Shown in pieces: positions 47,841 through 58,700 of a stretch of DNA of 64,000 bases; position 1 is the first letter of the stretch, and each line of letters opens with the position of its first letter. The DNA is from Timema cristinae (taxonomy: Eukaryota; Arthropoda; Insecta; Phasmatodea; Timematidae), in contig JBCFYV010000012.1 in assembly GCA_039000515.1 (NCBI GenBank), forward strand, positions 127,978,652 through 128,042,651, read 5' to 3'. A program made the position numbers and the translations under genes. The notes beneath the pieces are model-generated. The model did not search any database. It was not told where the DNA came from and saw nothing but the letters and a program-made list of their open reading frames with translations.

Positions 47841-48340
47841 TTCCTGGCGCAAGGCACTAGATCTAGGTTAAAAAATGTACAAATCCTTCAGAGCACCGTA
47901 GCAAACATTTACAAGAAACACGTCATCACATTTGACATTTGTGTCTTTTTTCGAACTTATCAACACTTTCTTCTCATTAAATGGCGGATATGTGGAAATA
48001 TTCTTTAAAAAAAAATATTTTTTGTTTGTTTTTTTGTTCAAGTCAAACTGGAATCCTTAGGTTGACGGCAATCGTGCAGTTATTAAAAGACGGATGCGAT
48101 CTGGTTTAAGTGTTAAAACAACTTTCAGAAGAATTACTGGGAAACTAACACCAACACTTATTTTAAAATAAATAGAACAACTTTATTTGTTCATTTATCA
48201 ACTCAGTGGAGTATGAACTGGGGACGATTGGTCGTGTATGGTCTGTGACGTTTGATGAAATCACACTATGGTTGAGTCCAATTCGCTTTTTATCGAACAA
48301 GAAACGTTATTCTACTTGCGAATACCGAACATCGAATCGG
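47841..48340 (+). other. Intron 3 unique segment
   Basis: AT-rich intron with homopolymers around 48007-48035. Nothing recognised. Confidence 0.6.
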
Positions 48341-48344
48341 AAAC

Positions 48345-50040
48345 AATCCCCACTTGTGATTTTATTAGGGAAACAAACCCCACTACTGATTTTATTAGGG
48401 AAACAATCCCCACTTGTGATTTTATTAGGGAAACAATCCCCACTACTGATTTTATTAGGATAACAATCCCCACTTGTGATTTTATTAGGGAAACAATCCC
48501 CACTACTGATTTTATTAGGGAAACAATCCCCACTTGTGATTTTATTAGGGAAACAATCCCCACTACTGATTTTATTAGGATAACAATCCCCACTTCTGAT
48601 TTTATTAGGGAAACAATCCCCACTACTGATTTTATTAGGGAAACAATCCCCACTTCTGATTTTATTAGGGAAACAATCCCCACTTCTGATTTTATTAGGA
48701 TAACAATCCCCACTTCTGATTTTATTAGGATAACAATCCCACTACTAATTTTATTAGGATAACAATCCCCACTTCTGATTTTATTAGGGAAACAATCCCC
48801 ACTTCTGATTTTATTAGGGAAACAATCCCCACTACTGATTTTATTAGGGAAACAATCCCCACTACTGATTTTATTAGGATAACAATCCCCACTTCTGATT
48901 TTATTAGGGAAACAATCCCCACTACTGATTTTATTAGGGAAACAATCCCCACTTCTGATTTTATTAGGGAAACAATCCCCACTACTGATTTTATTAGGGA
49001 AACAATCCCCACCTCTGATTTTATTAGGGAAACAATCCCCACTTCTGATTTTATTAGGGAAACAATCCCCACTACTGATTTTATTAGGATAACAATCCCC
49101 ACTACTGATTTTATTAGGATAACAATCCCCACTTCTGATTTTATTAGGGAAACAATCCCCACTACTGATTTTATTAGGATAACAATCCCCACTTCTGATT
49201 TTATTAGGGAAACAATCCCCACCTCTGATTTTATTAGGGAAACAATCCCCACTTCTGATTTTATTAGGGAAACAATCCCCACTACTGATTTTATTAGGAT
49301 AACAATCCCCACTTCTGATTTTATTAGGGAAACAATCCCCATTTCTGATTTTATTAGGGAAACAATCCCCACTACTGATTTTATTAGGATAACAATCCCC
49401 ACTTCTGATTTTATTAGGGAAACAATCCCCACTACTGATTTTATTAGGGAAACAATCCCCACCTCTGATTTTATTAGGGAAACAATCCCCACTTCTGATT
49501 TTATTAGGATAACAATCCCCACTTCTGATTTTATTAGGGAAACAATCCCCACTCTGATTTTATTAGGGAAACAATCCCCACTTCTGATTTTATTAGGAAA
49601 CAATCCCCACTTCTGATTTTATTAGGAAACAATCCCCACTACTGATTTTATTAGGATAACAATCCCCACCTCTGATTTTATTAGGGAAACAATCCCCACT
49701 ACTGATTTTATTAGGGAAACAATCCCCACTACTGATTTTATTAGGGAAACAATCCCCACACTGATTTTATTAGGAAACAATCCCACTACTGATTTTATTA
49801 GGGAAACAATCCCCACCTCTGATTTTATTAGGGAAACAATCCCCACCTCTGATTTTATTAGGATAACAATCCCCACCTCTGATTTTATTAGGGAAACAAT
49901 CCCCACTACTGATTTTATTAGGGAAACAATCCCCACTACTGATTTTATTAGGATAACAATCCCCACTTCTGATTTTATTAGGGAAACAATCCCCACCTTG
50001 ATTTTATTAGGGAAACAATCCCCACTTGTGATTTTATTCA
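48345..50040. repeat. 30 bp minisatellite, about 57 copies
   Basis: The unit is AAACAATCCCCACTTCTGAT plus TTTATTAGGG, with CTACTG/CTTCTG/CTTGTG/CCTCTG and GGG/GGAT variants. The period is ten codons without stops, so 130-290 residue frames appear on the - strand and one on +. CTTCTGATTTTATTAGG is acceptor-like in each unit. Confidence 0.97.
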
Positions 50041-50460
50041 CATTAATTGTTTAGTTGGCACAGAGAATGTCAACCTTAACTAAATGCTCACATTCCACTG
50101 GTGCGGGGTCTGGTCGTTGTTAGGTATGTCATATAATTATATCGGGTTAGACCACCAACAAGCATTATGATAATTATTAAGAGAAGTTATACTAGAATTT
50201 TGAAATTTCATTCAAATATTTGTTTACGATCCTTTATCTAGAACTCAGGGCTGCGAAGGCCCCATCCTAATAAATTGGTCAAAGTTAAAAGAGGGTCAAG
50301 AGGATTAATATATCCCCTTACAGTCCTCAGAGAAACAAACTATCTAGGGTAGAGGACGATGAGGGTGAATAGAGCTAGGACTGGCTTTCAGTGACGTACA
50401 CTAGCTTCACAAGACAGTTTGCTCTCCGTCTTGCTGAACCAATAAGATAAGATGAACATT
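50041..50460 (+). other. Intron 3 unique segment
   Basis: Unique sequence between two arrays. No exon, RNA or element recognised. Confidence 0.6.
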
Positions 50461-50464
50461 AGAA

Positions 50465-50712
50465 AGTTTGTGATGACTACAAATGCTGTTGTTGATTGCT
50501 CAATGTTGGTGATGGCTACAAATTTGTTGATTGCTACAAAGTTTGTTGATTGCTACAAATGTTGTGAGGCTACAAGTGTTGTTGATTGCTACAAATGTTG
50601 GTGTGGCTACATGCTGTTGTGATTGCTACAAATTGTTGATGCACAAATGCTGTGTTGTGGCACAAATGTGTTGTGTTGCTAATGTGTGATGCTCAATGTG
50701 TTGATTTACAAA
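50465..50712. repeat. About 20 bp degenerate repeat running into exon 4 acceptor
   Basis: Copies of GATTGCTACAAATGTTGTT type become increasingly irregular toward exon 4. The last recognisable copy is TGTTGATTTACAAAG at 50699-50713, next to the exon. The irregularity looks like consensus error in a collapsed array. Confidence 0.8.
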
Positions 50713-50723
50713 GACGTCTTCAG

Positions 50724-50877
50724 ACAACTGCACGCGTCGTTTCCTTACGAGAGCAATCGTAGCGGACGGGAGTACGGCGTGAGACGTCCCGACGTTCTTA
50801 TCCAGTCTCACCCTGGGCTGGACAGCCAGGACCCTCTAGCGCTGCACAACGCCTTGTCAGCTGTGGATGATGGACAG
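50724..50877 (+). CDS. TFAP2: TFAP2 exon 4 (VRRPDVL segment)
   Basis: A GTCTTCAG acceptor at 50716-50723 and a CAG|GTGAGG donor (50877/50878) bound the exon. It reads QLHASFPYESNRSGREYGVR, then RPDVLIQSHPGLDSQDPL, then ALHNALSAVDDGQ. It matches AP-2's DY(R)xVRRPDVLxxxxHxGLD segment and the acidic end of the vertebrate exon just before the VEDxG exon. The end is phase 0, like the vertebrate exon. The start is odd: the acceptor leaves one extra A before CAA (Gln), so joining to exon 3 in phase 0 would shift the frame. An alternative acceptor AAAG at 50710-50713 leaves two extra bases. A missing small exon or a consensus error in the messy repeat upstream could explain it. Confidence 0.9.
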
Positions 50878-51595
50878 GTGAGGAGCTGACTGGGCTAACT
50901 GGTACACTCTGTGAGGAGCTAACAGGGCTACAGGTACACTCTGTGAGGAGCTAACAGGCTATGGTACAACTCTTAGGATCAAACAGGCTACTGGTACACT
51001 CTGTCAGGAGCTGACTGGGCTAACGGCACTCTTAATGATGGGCAAATGTAAAACTCTGTGAGATTAACTGGGCTATGTACTTCGGGTGGGAGCTTAAAGG
51101 CTAACTGGTAACACTCTGGAGACAATGGGCTAATGTACTCTGTGAGGAGTAAACGGCTAATGTAACTCTGTGAGGAGCTAACTGGCTTAACGGGTACATC
51201 TGTAGTAGCTGATGGGCTAACTGGTACACTCTGTGAGGAGCTGACTGGGCTACTGGTACACTCTGTGAGGAGCTAACAGGGCTACTGGTACACTCTGTGA
51301 GGAGCTAACAGGGCTACTGGTACACTCTGTGAGGAGCTAACAGGGCTAACTGGTACACTCTGTGAGGAGCTAACAGGGCTAACTGGTACACTCTGTGAGG
51401 AGCTAACAGGGCTAACTGGTACACTCTGTGAGGAGCTAACTGGGCTACTGGTACACTCTGTGAGTAGCTAACAGGGCTAACTGGTACACTCTGTGAGGAG
51501 CTGACTGGGCTAACTGGTACACTCTGTGAGTAGCTAACAGGGCTAACTGGTACACTCTGTGAGGAGCTGACTGGGCTAACTGGTACACTCTTATA
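50878..51595. repeat. 33 bp minisatellite beginning at exon 4 donor, about 21 copies
   Basis: The first unit starts with the functional donor: GTGAGGAGCTGACTGGGC, then TAACTGGTACACTCT. Following units repeat CTGTGAGGAGCTAACAGG, so each carries GTGAGG and CTAAC. The zone 50940-51200 is corrupted by many indels, and 51220-51595 is regular. Confidence 0.95.
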
Positions 51596-52124
51596 GAGTC
51601 TTGAGCGGTAAACCAAAGTTTCATCAAACTGGTCCTCTGGGCGTTACCTACCTGTGACGTCACGGCCAGCCAAGATAGGATTTAAAATCTTAAATTAACC
51701 ACGTTCTATTTGGTGTGATTTAAAAATATAACATCGAAACAAAATCCATAATTTCTTAAATAAACCCAATAATATTATCACAATTTTATTGTTTTATTTT
51801 AAGTAGTTTGTTTTTAATATATCTAATTTTTCAAATGGCCACAGTAAGGGTTATTCGGTTTATTGACGAGAATTGTCCTGCGGGGATCCTCCTGCCTGGA
51901 GGTGGATTGAAAAATTCCGTAAATACAAATATATATATATATAATTAAGGCACAAGACCAAGGGTGATGTTTAAATGCGTGCCACTGCAGCCCAGGAGAA
52001 GCTAGTAGAGTGAGTGAGGGGTCTTACTCTCAGCGGAAGAGGGGAAGCGAAATAGATAAACAAGTGGCCTCGCAGGGTGAACCGCTCATTTTCTTCCGTC
52101 TCTATCTATTTCGTGTATTGGCGT
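51596..52124 (+). other. Intron 4 unique segment
   Basis: AT-rich intron with a GTGACGTCAC (CRE) at 51654-51663 just after the array and a (TA)n run at about 51930-51944. No exon seen. Confidence 0.55.
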
Positions 52125-52580
52125 GATAGTGCTAGAGGCTAGAGGGCTAGAGGGCTAGAGGCTAGAGGGCTAGGGGGGCTAGAGTGCTAGAGGGCTAGGG
52201 GGCTAGGGGGCTAGGGGCAGAGTGCTAGGGGGCTAGGGCTAGAGGGCTAGGGGCTAGGGGGCTAGAGGGCTAGAGGGCTAGGGGGCTAGGGGGCTAGGGG
52301 GCTAGAGGGCTAGGGGCTAGAAAGGGGCTAGAGGCTAGAGTGCTAGAGGGCTAGGGGGCTAGGGGGCTAGAGGGCTAGAGGGATAGAGGGCTAGAGGGCT
52401 AGGGGGCTAGGGGGCTAGGGGGCTATGGGGCTAGGGGGCTAGAGGGCTAGAGGGCTAGGGGGCTAGGGGCTAGGGGCTAGAGGGATTTGAGGGATAGAGG
52501 GATAGAGGGGATAGAGGCTAGATGAGGCTAGAGGGCTAGAGGGCTAGGGGGCTAGGGGGCTAGGGGGGCTAGGGGCTATG
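52125..52580. repeat. 9 bp G-rich minisatellite, about 48 copies, G-quadruplex potential
   Basis: The unit is GGCTAGAGG or GGCTAGGGG. Long stretches have runs of four to five G separated by CTA, which fits canonical G4 spacing on the + strand (sense for TFAP2). Confidence 0.95.
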
Positions 52581-52689
52581 TTGAGATGCTGACGGCTCTT
52601 GAGTACAGCTTCCACTAAGTACATTATTTAAACAAGTCATATTATTATCAGTTGAACACAGTAGACATTTACTGAGACGACAGTTTTGA

Positions 52690-52875
52690 CACAAGATAGC
52701 TACAGAAGGAAGGATTCAAGAGAGACAGAGACTCAAATACAAGAATCAGATAACGGACGATTTGGGGGAGGAAGGTACAAAGATGTAATACGTTGGGCCC
52801 AAAATAGAATAAAGGGGGGAGGGGGGTTCCGACAAACCAATCACAAGATTGATCACCTGATGATGATTATGATTA
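52690..52875 (+). mobile_element. 3' end fragment of the LINE family that seeded the 38-bp array
   Basis: ACAAGAATCAGATAACGGAC and the GATGATGATTATGATTA tail match the minus-strand end at 10168-10310. The preceding GATTCAAGAGAGACAGAGAC aligns with the 38-bp unit, here present only once. This copy shows the unexpanded ancestral arrangement. Confidence 0.75.
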
Positions 52876-52879
52876 CTAA

Positions 52880-53600
52880 CAATAAATCTGTTTGCTCGCT
52901 TTGATTACAAATGAGTTAAAATAATATAATATTAAAATTTAATGCAGTGCACATTATTTAAATATTATTTTGAGTAAATTTATTATTCATTCATAAAAAA
53001 TATTAGAAACTAGAGATAATTAAATAATTGCTATAGTTGTTTTATTAATCGTAGTTTGCAAATTGGCAATAACAACATTCTAATATTCTATAACTATGTC
53101 AATTAAAATTGGAATAAGAAGTATTGGTTGACACGCCGACAAAGGCGCTGGCCAGTGACAAGGAGATTGTTATTTGAATCTCTCTCTTCACAGGAATACT
53201 GGTAAACCTCCTCATCCTTACCTCCTCAGAGTGTAACATGAGGATAGTGTTCACTGCCCGGTTATTCACGATCACACGGATTAACGAGACCGAAACAATA
53301 ATAGTATTGCTAAGTTGTGCTAAGCAACCATGTCTTGTTCTAATCTTAAGATCGTCTCTTAAGGGTTTGCTGCCTAAGAGTCATTTGTAGCACGCCTGTC
53401 TGTCTGTCTATTGAGATAAGGGTCTCAGGTTTGGATCTCGACATAGCCTGAATTTCACGAATACTAAATTTTTGACTATCTCTTTCTCACTGATCTATTA
53501 ACGTCCGGAGAACTGGATGTTGTGCCTGTCCTACTCTTAAGTTAGATTGTAAGTCATGGTGGGAAATATATAGCTTGAATAAGAAACTGACCACAGGCCG
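52880..53600 (+). other. Intron 4 unique segment
   Basis: AT-rich intron. A weak tRNA-like stretch (GGTTGACACGCCGACAAAGG, TTATTTGAATCTC) lies at about 53130-53190. Nothing coding. Confidence 0.45.
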
Positions 53601-53604
53601 GAAA

Positions 53605-53770
53605 CAGTAATGGATGTAACTAGGAAGTGTAACAGCATTTGCATGGAGGGAAAGCGGGCAACCATTATTTAAAAATCACCCATCTGGAATTTGAACCCCG
53701 ACCTCTCCGTCATCGTCAGTCCAGTCTATTGCGAGAATGGCACCTTAGACCATGCGACCACCGAAGTTAT
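53605..53770 (-). mobile_element. SINE remnant (22036-type)
   Basis: On the - strand: TCGGTGGTCGCATGGTCTAA head, ATTCTCGCAATAGACTGGAC, GGTCGGGGTTCAAATTCC B-box and CTTTCCCTCCATGCAAATG body. The tail is not visible. Confidence 0.75.
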
Positions 53771-53917
53771 AGCTAGCATTGTTTTTAATTTGAGGTATTT
53801 AACGAGCCCTTTCTCAAGCGACTGATTATATCAAAACACGAGAATTTCTCTGAGCGATAGCGAAAAGGACTGATATTTAGCCGTGAGAGATCTTTTCACA
53901 GACCTTCCAGGGTTCTT

Positions 53918-54075
53918 ACACAGGGACACAGGGGACACAGGGACACAGGGAACACAGGGGACACGTGGGACACAGGGGACACGGGGACACAGGGGACACG
54001 GGACACGTGTGACACGTGGGACACAGGGGACACAGGGACACAAGGGACACGTGGGACACAGGGGACACAGGGGAC
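53918..54075. repeat. 9-10 bp GGGGACACA minisatellite, about 16 copies
   Basis: Runs of GGGACACAGG and GGGACACGTG type units, with G-runs of three to four. It is flanked by a decayed SINE B-box-like segment (GAGTTTGAACCCACGATC, about 54143). Confidence 0.93.
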
Positions 54076-55430
54076 CGACGGCTTTACTTCCTCTCCGAAG
54101 GAAGTTGTGCTACGGAATTTTATCACTTAAGAAAAATCCGGCTGAGTTTGAACCCACGATCGTCGGGTCTTGAAGTGAACACTTAACATTATTAAAGTGT
54201 GTATAGCTGGGACGGGTAGTAAGACGTAAGGGGGAGAGGTATTCTCACTGCACTTGTATTCAATCCAATCTGGACCACCCACAGAGTCCACATCTCCCCC
54301 TGACTTGTAGACTACCCTGCATTCAGACAGGCCTGTATTTAGTCCACATCTCCCCCTGACATTGCAGACAGGCCTTCAACTTTAATGGATATTTATATTT
54401 TTTGTCCTTTGTTCTCAATTTTACGTAATGAATGTAATCATGGAACTATCTTTTTATCAGGTGGGTCTAACATGAGATATTAGTAATGTCATTTCTTAAT
54501 TAATTGTTAGGCTGTTATTAATTACACGTTGGAAAGTTTGGAATGTTGTGTCGTAGATAAATAGTTGTGCCTTACAAACATCCTGTGGAGGTGCTTTATG
54601 TTATTACTAACTATAGTGAATAATAAAAGAGTTAATTGTGGTTATGACTGTTTTACAAATGAAACTGAAGATTACATTTTTCGTCTCGGAGAGATACACG
54701 TATGGCTGTCCATTTTGTAGTTGTTGTCTTGCGGTGCCATTGTAGCAATCAATCTTACAAACTCATTCACGACATTTCTTTATTCCATTAATAAAGTGTT
54801 GTTTTTTACATCTGCGGTTTTGGCCTTGGAATTAGAGTTAGGGAAAATACCTTTTAATCTTTTTTTTCCGTACCACGTCTGACCGTCCCATCTACCCGCA
54901 TTTAATTATTATAATGTCATGAAGAGGAGGAAGATAGTATTTAGATTAAATGTAGTCAAATTTGGCCGGCGAGAGTATGAAACCATTTACTAAAAAACAC
55001 CTTTCAACACGCAGAAAACAAAACCGAACAAGGAATTTTAGTATTTTAAGTAATTATATCAATACTTTGCTCGAGCTAATTTATATTTGTAATCTTTCAG
55101 ACAGTAGATATTATATTATATAACTATTCTAACGTTCAGAGCGGCCTCGGTAGCGTTCTATTAGTGGACCTCGAGATAATACTTTTCACCCCTGATTTAG
55201 ATAAAATTATACAGGCGAGGCTTAGCTCAGGCGACAACAAGAACAATGCGTGATGATTATGATGATGATGATGATGATGATGATAAGGGGCTTTGCTTGA
55301 TTTGAAGTAGTTCCATGCTTTAAATAAATGTGTTACTGTTTTAAAAAGTTAATTGATAGTCTTAGAGACATTGTAATTTATAAAAAAAAACTAACTATAA
55401 ATTGCTTGAACTTGCTTTTTTGTATCTCAT
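54076..55430 (+). other. Intron 4 segment with small repeats
   Basis: A SINE-tail remnant GACGGGTAGTAAGACG is at about 54211-54226. AGTCCACATCTCCCCCTGAC is duplicated at about 54285 and 54342. A (GAT)n run at 55250-55286 may be an old LINE tail. Otherwise AT-rich intron. Confidence 0.5.
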
Positions 55431-55434
55431 ACTA

Positions 55435-55680
55435 CTTCCTCCGGTGGCCACATGGTTTAAGATGTCACTATTCCAATGGACTAGCCTGCTGGACAGGGAG
55501 AACCAGGGTTTGAGTTCCATTCAGGGGAACTGAGGAAGGTTTTTATAAAGTGTTTTTCCCTTCTTTCCATAAAAATACAGGTACATTTCTCAAAATTCAC
55601 TTCACTCATACTCCCCAAAACCCTAGAAATATTAGTACATGTGTATAGCCCAGAGGATGGTCAGACGCTTTGATAAAAAG
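55435..55680 (+). mobile_element. SINE copy, diverged
   Basis: CCGGTGGCCACATGGTTTAA head, CAGGGTTTGAGTTCCATTC B-box-like segment, GTACATTTCTCAAAATTCAC body, and a GGTCAGACGCTTTGATAAAA tail. Confidence 0.65.
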
Positions 55681-55734
55681 TGTAAATCTCACATTAATAA
55701 AAAAAAGCTTGGAGAAGATTTCTTTTCAAAGTTT

Positions 55735-58700
55735 TGATTTCGAGTAGAGTCCTTGGAGAGTGTCTAGGAACTGCCAGCTCGAGTAGAGCACAAGAAGAGT
55801 TTCTATGAACTGCCAGCTCGATGTAGACCACCAGGAGAGTGTTTAGGAACTGCCAGCTCGAGTAGAGCACAAGGAGAGTGTCTAGGAACTGCCACTCGAT
55901 GTAGAGCACCAGGAGAGTGTCTAGGAACTACCAGCTCGATGTAGAGCCCCAGGAGAGTGTCTAGGAACTGCCAGCTCGATGTAGAGCACCAGAAGTGTCA
56001 GAACTACCGCTCGATGTAGAGCCAGGAGAGTCTGACTCCGTCGTGAGAGCCAGAAATCTAATGCCAGCTCGAGTAGAGCACCAGAAGAGTGTCTAGAACT
56101 GCCAGCTCGAGTAGAGTCCTTGGAGAGTGTCTAGAATGCCAGATCGATAAGCCCAGAGAGTGTCTAGGAACTGCCAGCTCGAGTAAACACAAGAGAGTGT
56201 CTAGAACGCAGCTCGAGTAGAAACCAGGAGAGTGTCTAGGAACTGCCACTCGATAAGACAGGAGAGTGTTTAGGAACTGCCAGCTCGAGTTGACACCAGA
56301 GATGTCTAGAACTCCATCCGAGTAGACACCAGGAGAGTGTTAGGAACTGAGCTCGAGTACCAGAGGTTAGGAATGCACTCGAGTAAGACCAGGAGAGTGT
56401 CTAGAACTGCACTCGAGTAGAGCACCAGAAGAGTGTCTAGGAACTGCCACTCGATAGAGCACCAGAGAGTGTCTAGGAACTCCGCTCGATTAAGCCCCAG
56501 GAGAGTGTCTAGGACTGCCAGCTCGATGTAGAGCCCCAGAAGTGTCTAGGAACTGCCAGCTCGAGTAAGCCAGAAGAGTGTCTAAGAACTGCCAGCTCGA
56601 GTAGAGCCTGAGAGTGCTAGACTGCCAGTCGAGTAAGCACAGGAGAGTGTCTGGAACTGCCAGTCGATGTAGACCCCAGGAGATGTCTAGGAATGCCACC
56701 GATGTAGCCCAGGAGAGTGTCTAGAACTACCAGCTCGTTAGACCACCAGGAGAGTGTTAGAACTCCACTCGAGTAGAGCACCAGGAGGTGTCTAGGAACT
56801 GCCAGCTCGATAATCACAAGGAGAGTTCTAGGAACTGCCAGCTCGAGTGAGAACCAGGAGAGTGTCTAGGAACTGCCAGCCGATAAGACCAGGAGTGTTT
56901 AGAACTGCCAGCTCGAGTTGACCACCAGAAGTGTTAGGAACTGCCACTCGAGTAACCACCAGAAGTGTTTAGGAACTGCACTCGAGAGACCTTGAGTGAG
57001 TGCTGAGGAGTCAAGAGTCAGGAACTGCCAGCTCGAGTGAGCACCAGAGAGTGTACCCCCGGGGGGACTGCATCAGTGAGACCAGGAAGGCAGAACGCCA
57101 TGTGAGCCAGAGAGTTTAGAAGCCCTCAGAGGGAATGGCCAGCTCGAGTAAGCACCAGAAGAGTCTAGAACTGCACAGCTTGATGTAGACCCGGAGAAGG
57201 TGCTAGGAACTACATCGATGTAGGCCCCCAGGAGTTAGAAACCAGGATGTAGACCAAGTGTTAGACGCAGTGATGAGCCAGGACTAAGAAGAGTCAGAAG
57301 CCTTGAGAGTCCAGGAATCGAATCGATAAAGACGGGAGTGTCTAGGACTCCAGCTCGATAAGCCAGAACTGCCAGCTCGAGTGAGCACCAGAAGAGTGTC
57401 TAGGAACTGCCAGCTCGATGTAGAGCACCAGGAGAGTGTCTAGGAACTACCAGCTCGATGTAGAGCCCCAGGAGAGTGTCTAGGAACTGCCAGCTCGATG
57501 TAGAGCCCCAGGAAAGTGTCTAGGAACTGCCAGCTCGAGTAGAGCACCAGAAGAGTGTCTAGAACTGCCAGCTCGAGTAGAGTCCTTGGAGAGTGTCTAG
57601 GAACTGCCAGTCGATGTAAAGCACCAGGAGAGTGTCTAGGAACTGCCAGCTCGATGTAGAGCCCCAGGAGAGTGTCTAGAACTGCCAGCTCGATGTAGAG
57701 CACCAGGAGAGTGTCTAGAACTACAGCTCGATGTAGACCCCAGAGAGTGTTAGGAACTGCCAGCTCGAGTAGAGCACCAGGAGAGTGTCTAGAACTGCCA
57801 GCTCGAGTAACCCAGAGAGTGTTAGGAACTGCCAGCTCGAGTAGAACCAGGAAGTGTCTAGAACTCCAGCTCGATTAAGCCCAGGAGAGTGTTAGGAACT
57901 GCCAGAGCTCGAGTTGACCACCAAGATAGTGTCATGGAAATGCCATCTCGAGTAGACCACCAGGAGAGTGTTTAGGAACTGCCAGCTCGAGTAGAGTCCT
58001 TGGAGAGTGTCTAGGAACTGCCAGCTCGAGTAGAGCACCAGGAGAGTGTCTAGGAACTGCCAGCTCGAGTAGAGCACCAGAAGAGTGTCTAGGAACTGCC
58101 AGCTCGATGTAGAGCACCAGGAGAGTGTCTAGGAACTACCAGCTCGATGTAGAGCCCCAGGAGAGTGTCTAGGAACTGCCAGCTCGATGTAGAGCCCCAG
58201 GAAAGTGTCTAGGAACTGCCAGCTCGAGTAGAGCACCAGAAGAGTGTCTAAGAACTGCCAGCTCGAGTAGAGTCCTTGGAGAGTGTCTAGGAACTGCCAG
58301 ATCGATGTAAAGCACCAGGAGAGTGTCTAGGAACTGCCAGCTCGATGTAGAGCCCCAGGAGAGTGTCTAGGAACTGCCAGCTCGATGTAGAGCACCAGGA
58401 GAGTGTCTAGGAACTACCAGCTCGATGTAGAGCCCCAGGAGAGTGTCTAGGAACTGCCAGCTCGATGTAGAGCACCAGGAGAGTGTCTAGGAACTACCAG
58501 CTCGATGTAGAGCCCCAGGAGAGTGTCTAGGAACTGCCAGCTCGATGTAGAGCACCAGGAGAGTGTCTAGGAACTACCAGCTCGATGTAGAGCCCCAGGA
58601 GAGTGTCTAGGAACTGCCAGCTCGATGTAGAGCACAAGGAGAGTGTCTAGGAACTGCCAGCTCGATGTAGAGCCACCAGGAGAGTGTTTAGGAACTGCCA

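Noticed and set aside
48268..50041. Repetitive proteins of 133-292 residues
   Set aside because: 30-bp array with a stop-free phase; nothing gene-like around it.
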